Positions 11,898 to 15,694 of a DNA stretch of 15,694 bases are shown here, in pieces (the stretch's first letter is position 1; every line of letters begins with the position of its first letter). The stretch is taken from NCBI GenBank assembly GCA_031276055.1, contig JAISNW010000052.1:1-15694 (forward strand). The letters are read 5' to 3'. Made by a program: the position numbers and the translations under genes. Under the pieces are notes generated by a model. That model ran no database searches, was not told the origin of the DNA, and saw only the letters and a list, made by a program, of their open reading frames with translations. The stretch is from Deferribacteraceae bacterium. GTDB taxonomy: Bacteria > Chrysiogenota > Deferribacteres > Deferribacterales > JAISNW01.

Positions 11898-12467
11898 ATG
11901 CCGGCGGGCGAGGTATTCAAAGAGAAGAGCGGCGAACTCCTCCGTTTCATACGAAGGAGGGTCCGCACCGAAGAAGATGCGGAGGATATATTGCAAGAGG
12001 TGTTTTATCAATTTTATAGAGCGATAAACCTTCTCACCCCCATTGAAAATATATCCGCGTGGCTTTATAAAGCCGCCCGCAATAAGATAATAGACTTATG
12101 GCGGAAGAAGAAAGATATCCCTATATCTGATCTTCTAAAAATTGAATATACAGACAGCGCCATAACCGACATCATAAACGATCCATATGCAGAACTTCTC
12201 TCTACCTTCTATACCCCAGAAGATGAATACGACAAAGAGCTCTTTTGGGCCAGCTTAGAAGAGGCGTTGGACAAGCTCCCTCAAAATCAGAGGGAAGTTT
12301 TTGAGTTGACGGAGTTTGAGGGGGTAACTTTTAAGGAGTTGTCTAAGCAGACGGGAACGCCCATTAATACCCTTCTTTCAAGAAAACACTATGCAGTGAT
12401 CTCTCTAAGAAAGAGCCTAGTGAAAGAATATGCTGAACTCTTTTCTGATGATAAAAAATTAAGGTGA
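11898..12467 (+). CDS. ECF-type RNA polymerase sigma factor
   Basis: The 189-residue protein has the two-domain ECF layout. Sigma2 (about 8-75) includes TEEDAEDILQEVFYQFYRA and ISAWLYKAARNKIIDLWRKKK. A linker of about 40 residues follows (80-118). Sigma4 (about 118-172) includes LEEALDKLPQNQREVF, FKELSKQTGTPINTLLSRKH and YAVISLRK. It would direct RNA polymerase to a specific -10/-35 pair. The gene starts three bases after the membrane-protein stop with no well-placed Shine-Dalgarno, so translation is likely coupled. There is no typical anti-sigma gene downstream; the upstream membrane protein is the only candidate partner in view. Confidence 0.93.
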   Translation: MPAGEVFKEKSGELLRFIRRRVRTEEDAEDILQEVFYQFYRAINLLTPIENISAWLYKAARNKIIDLWRKKKDIPISDLLKIEYTDSAITDIINDPYAELLSTFYTPEDEYDKELFWASLEEALDKLPQNQREVFELTEFEGVTFKELSKQTGTPINTLLSRKHYAVISLRKSLVKEYAELFSDDKKLR

Positions 12468-12479
12468 TCTAACGCTCTT

Positions 12480-12488
12480 TGTGATAAT
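12480..12488 (+). promoter_or_regulatory. Extended -10 candidate for the ABC exporter, near-leaderless
   Basis: TGTGATAAT gives a TGn extension and GATAAT (12483-12488) just after the sigma-factor gene. The predicted start is within a base or two of the ATG at 12497. No -35 and no Shine-Dalgarno are seen. If real, the exporter has its own near-leaderless transcript in addition to any read-through. Confidence 0.35.
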
Positions 12489-12496
12489 CTGTTGCA

Positions 12497-14242
12497 ATGA
12501 AAAAAAATAAGTATATAACCTTTCTCCTTCCGCACCTTATCCCATTTATTCCGAGGATAGCAACAGCCTTTCTCCTTGTTGTGCTTGCTAAACTCTCCAA
12601 TGTGGGAATCCCCCTTGTTATGAAGAGGATAGTTGATAATTTTGGAGGAGATGCTGCTTATTACACCGTTCCGCTTGCACTTATCCTAGCCTATGGGGGC
12701 TTGCGCCTCTTAAACTCTCTCTTTACAGAGCTGCGGGGGGTGATATACGCCAAAGTGACGTATACGACGATCCGCGGGGTGCTCTCCAAGATATTCCGCC
12801 ACCTGCACGAGATGAGCCTCCGTTTTCATATTGAGCGGCAGATGGGGCGAATCACTAGAGATATAGAGCGCGGTGAGAGGAGCGTTATGATTCTGGCGGA
12901 TTACGCTGTCTTTTCTATAATCCCCTCACTTATAGAGTGCCTCTTTGCCTTTGCAATACTGCTACATAACTACCACTGGTCGTTTTGCGCTATAGCGTTC
13001 TCCGCCCTCGTCTGCTACGCGGTCTTTACCATGTATGTTACCGAATGGCGCACAAAACAACGTAAATTAATGAATGAGTATGAATCAAACGCTTCCGCCG
13101 CCGCTGCAGATTCCCTCCTGAACTTCGAAACTGTGAAGTATTTCGGCAATGAGGGGTGGGAAGTTAAGCGGTATAATGAAAAACTTTCTCTCTGGGGGCG
13201 GGTGGCTCAGCGCAATGAACAATCTATCTCCCTCTTAAATTTTGGGCAGCAGCTCTTTGTTGCATTGGCGGTGGTTATCCTTTTATATAAGGCGGCAGTT
13301 GGGGTTGCAAGCGGTCTTTTAAGTGTGGGCGATCTGGTGCTTGTAAGCACCCTGATGCTTCAGTTATATGCTCCTTTGCACTTTTTGGGGATCATCTATC
13401 GGGAGATACGTCAATCTATAGCAGATGTAGAGCGGCTAGTAAACCTCTTTGAACAAGAGCCGGAGATAAAAGACGTTATAGCGCCCTCCCCTATTGAGAT
13501 CAAGAGCGGCCAGACGCGCTTTGAAGATGTATCGTTTAGCTACAATAACGATAGACAGATATTAAAAAATATCTCCTTTACAATTCCCGCAGGGCGGACA
13601 ACAGCGGTAGTAGGCCCGTCAGGCGCCGGCAAATCCAGCCTAGCAAGGCTCTTATTCCGTTTCTATGATGTTGCAGGCGGGAGGATAACTATAGACGGCG
13701 TAGATATAAGAGAGCTGCCTCAAAAAGTTTTAAGAGAGGCTATAGGGATAGTTCCGCAAGATACTGTTCTCTTCAACGATACGTTAGGCTATAATATCCG
13801 CTACGGCAAGATAGACGCCTCAGAGGGAGAGGTCGAGCAGGCTGCCCGTTTAGCGCAGCTTTCAGGTTTGTTGGAACTCTTGCCGCAAGGCTGCAACACG
13901 GTAGTAGGCGAGCGCGGATTAAAACTCTCGGGCGGAGAAAAACAGAGGGTGGCTATAGCAAGGGCTCTTCTCAAAAAACCAAAGCTCTTTATCTTCGATG
14001 AGGCGACATCCTCTCTTGATTCTAACGCCGAAAAGGAGATACAGAAGGCTTTAGATGAAATCTCTATATCAAATACAACCCTAATTATCGCCCATAGGCT
14101 ATCAACTGTAGTGAATGCAGATGAGATAATTGTTTTAGATAGAGGGGAGATAGTTGAACGCGGCAGGCACGTTGAACTTTTAGAAAGAGGCGGAATATAC
14201 GCGAAGATGTGGAGGCTGCAGCAAGCGGATCAGAGCGTATGA
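12497..14242 (+). CDS. Atm1/HMT1-type ABC half-transporter
   Basis: The 581-residue protein is a fused TMD-NBD half-transporter that would dimerise in the inner membrane and export a substrate. Six membrane spans fall in residues 15-310. NFETVKYFGNEGWEVKRY (209-226) and TRDIERGERSV (120-130) are marks of the Atm1/ABCB7/HMT1 subfamily, whose members export glutathione conjugates, thiol-bound metals or sulfur compounds. The nucleotide-binding domain is complete: Walker A GPSGAGKSS (373-381), Q-loop Gln421, signature LSGGE (477-481), Walker B LFIFDE (497-502) and H-loop His533. The substrate is not determined by sequence. It lies 29 bp after the ECF sigma gene and converges on the phoR-like gene with 8 bp between. 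It may respond to the same stress as that sigma factor. Confidence 0.93.
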   Translation: MKKNKYITFLLPHLIPFIPRIATAFLLVVLAKLSNVGIPLVMKRIVDNFGGDAAYYTVPLALILAYGGLRLLNSLFTELRGVIYAKVTYTTIRGVLSKIFRHLHEMSLRFHIERQMGRITRDIERGERSVMILADYAVFSIIPSLIECLFAFAILLHNYHWSFCAIAFSALVCYAVFTMYVTEWRTKQRKLMNEYESNASAAAADSLLNFETVKYFGNEGWEVKRYNEKLSLWGRVAQRNEQSISLLNFGQQLFVALAVVILLYKAAVGVASGLLSVGDLVLVSTLMLQLYAPLHFLGIIYREIRQSIADVERLVNLFEQEPEIKDVIAPSPIEIKSGQTRFEDVSFSYNNDRQILKNISFTIPAGRTTAVVGPSGAGKSSLARLLFRFYDVAGGRITIDGVDIRELPQKVLREAIGIVPQDTVLFNDTLGYNIRYGKIDASEGEVEQAARLAQLSGLLELLPQGCNTVVGERGLKLSGGEKQRVAIARALLKKPKLFIFDEATSSLDSNAEKEIQKALDEISISNTTLIIAHRLSTVVNADEIIVLDRGEIVERGRHVELLERGGIYAKMWRLQQADQSV

Positions 14243-14250
14243 GAGGGGAA

Positions 14251-15694
14251 TTATGGAGCAAACTCAACCTTTACAACTGTTCCCGCGCCTTCGGAGCTTT
14301 CAATGGAGAGTTTTGCGCCTAATTTTTGTGCGGCGTGTTTAACTATAGCTAAGCCTAAACCTGTTCCGCCGCTTTCGCGGGAGCGGGCTTTATCCACCCT
14401 GTAAAAGCGTTCAAAGATTCTCCCCAAATCTTTTTGGGGTATCCCTATCCCTGTATCTATAACGCTTAATGTTCTCCCTTCAAGCGCCACCGTGACGCTG
14501 CCGCCGTTTACATTGTATTGAACGGCGTTGTTGCAAAGATTGCTTACAAGTTGAATCAGCGCCTCTCTTTCAGCCTCAACGCTAAAAGCTTCTCCCGCGG
14601 TTTTTAGGGTTATATTTCTCTCTTGAGCGGTTATTTCAAGCCTCTTTAGAGAGAGTTCAGCTATCTCTAAAAGATTGATCAGCTCTGTTGGGCGCTCATC
14701 TTCCCCATTTTCAAGTTCTGATAATTTTATTATGTCCGATATTAGGGTGATAAGCCTAAGCGCCTCTCTATGAATTATCTCCCCGAACTCACGCGGATCG
14801 CCTTTACCCGCTGCTAAAAGCTCTGAATAGCCCGATATGGAGGTTAAAGGGGTTTTAAGCTCGTGTGAAACATTAGCGGTGAATTCCCGCCGCATCTTTT
14901 CAGCTTTTACCTGCTCTGTAACATCTCTAAGGATGCATATCGCCCCCGCCATCTCATTGTCATACAAGACAGGGCTTGCGTGGATGGATATTATGCGCCC
15001 ATTCACCTTTGCATCCACATTGTGTTCTTCGCCTGCAAAGGCGCGTTTTACAGCTTTTAGGAGCTTTTTATCCCGCATAAAGTAGATAAGATCAAGCCCT
15101 GCACAGTCCCGCTCGGTTTCTCCCATAAGTTTGAAAGCCGCAGGATTAATAAGGATTATCTTTCCTAATATATCTAAAATGATCATCCCTTCGCTCATCC
15201 CCCCTAATATTGTCTCTGTTTCCCGCCGCTTTACTGCTAATTCCTCCATCTTGCGCTCTAACTCCCCATGTTTTTCTCTGATAAGAAGCATCACTGGAGC
15301 AAGCTCCGGATAAACCGGTTCAGAGCGGGGATCAAATGTTAGAAAGAAGTTCTCCATAGGGTTTACCGTTCTATTGGTGAGGTACCCTGAGAACCAGACG
15401 GCGGAAGCGAAGAATACAAGAGCTAAAAGCACAGAATACGGCAAGGTGTCAACTATTAGGGCGTGCACGCTGTCAACCTCAGTGGAAACTCTCAGAACAG
15501 TTCCATCACTTCTTGAGAGGGCGTAATAATAATACAGTGTATCTGTAGAGAGGGTGTCTGACTTGCGGCTGAAAAAGCCGCTGCCGGAGTCAAGGGCTTT
15601 TCTGATCTCGGGCCGCTCTCTATGGTTATCCATACTAGAAGGCTTCGCATGAGAATCCGCTATTACTGCGCCGTCTGCACCTATGATAGTCACC
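14251..15694 (-). CDS. phoR: PhoR-type sensor histidine kinase, 5' end beyond right edge
   Basis: The visible 480 or so residues lack the N-terminus; the GTG at 15693 is an internal Val codon, because VTIIGADGAVIADS continues a conserved extracytoplasmic domain (NHRERPEIRKAL, LYYYYAL). A membrane helix follows at about 83-105, then a HAMP-like segment, a PAS domain (about 160-260; ILGGMSEGMIILD), HisKA with phospho-acceptor His277 in FTANVSHELKTPL, and HATPase_c with the N box NLCNNA (385-390), DTGIGIP (413-419) and GGTGLGLAI (442-450). Such kinases phosphorylate a PhoB-type regulator in response to phosphate or envelope signals. The phoB partner would lie to the right. It overlaps no neighbour and converges on the exporter. 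PhoR is the closest fit, but other PAS-HisKA kinases share this layout. Confidence 0.85.
   Translation of the reverse strand, partial: VTIIGADGAVIADSHAKPSSMDNHRERPEIRKALDSGSGFFSRKSDTLSTDTLYYYYALSRSDGTVLRVSTEVDSVHALIVDTLPYSVLLALVFFASAVWFSGYLTNRTVNPMENFFLTFDPRSEPVYPELAPVMLLIREKHGELERKMEELAVKRRETETILGGMSEGMIILDILGKIILINPAAFKLMGETERDCAGLDLIYFMRDKKLLKAVKRAFAGEEHNVDAKVNGRIISIHASPVLYDNEMAGAICILRDVTEQVKAEKMRREFTANVSHELKTPLTSISGYSELLAAGKGDPREFGEIIHREALRLITLISDIIKLSELENGEDERPTELINLLEIAELSLKRLEITAQERNITLKTAGEAFSVEAEREALIQLVSNLCNNAVQYNVNGGSVTVALEGRTLSVIDTGIGIPQKDLGRIFERFYRVDKARSRESGGTGLGLAIVKHAAQKLGAKLSIESSEGAGTVVKVEFAP

Noticed and set aside
15691..15693. GTG as start codon of the histidine kinase
   Set aside because: It encodes the internal Val of a conserved extracytoplasmic strand, and the gene continues past the window edge.

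Overview
The window comes from a bacterial chromosome of moderate GC content. LpxB (lipid A synthesis), several lipoprotein-type signal peptides and a PilM-type pilus ATPase point to a diderm (Gram-negative) organism. GatCAB shows that it makes Gln-tRNA and/or Asn-tRNA by amidation. A stand-alone miniature flagellar-rod-like protein and a PhoR-type kinase are reminiscent of Desulfobacterota- or Deferribacterota-like lineages, but that placement is from memory and is weak. I see no rRNA, tRNA, CRISPR array, transposase or prophage gene.

Left part (1-5608, all minus strand). Transcription runs right to left. A hypothetical lipoprotein (5608-5006) is followed by an imperfect terminator-like hairpin, then lpxB. 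A promoter then precedes gatC-gatA-gatB and a family-5 solute-binding lipoprotein that runs off the left edge. gatA/gatB and gatB/SBP overlap through ATGA stop-start junctions, so the last three genes are probably translationally coupled.

Middle (5609-9827). A 228-bp divergent intergenic region holds a promoter on each strand and a perfect 10-bp dyad. On the plus strand follow a 109-aa flagellar-rod-like protein, a beta-class DNA methyltransferase and a hotdog thioesterase. The thioesterase starts at a TTG inside the methyltransferase gene behind a near-perfect Shine-Dalgarno. A small minus-strand PC4/YdbC-like gene diverges from hisI-pilM-lipoprotein, which are abutting or overlapping.

Right part (9828-15694). 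hypB-rnhB-yraN form an overlapping minus-strand operon. Divergent from it lies a plus-strand group: a small His-rich membrane protein, an ECF sigma factor and an Atm1-type ABC exporter. A PhoR-like histidine kinase converges on the exporter and is cut by the right edge.

Most genes are conserved housekeeping functions. The less ordinary material is: the membrane protein/ECF sigma/Atm1 group (possibly metal or redox responsive); the mini-rod-protein/methyltransferase/thioesterase operon; PilM with an altered phosphate-2 motif and only a small lipoprotein beside it; and in-frame 9- or 12-bp tandem repeats in three unrelated genes.
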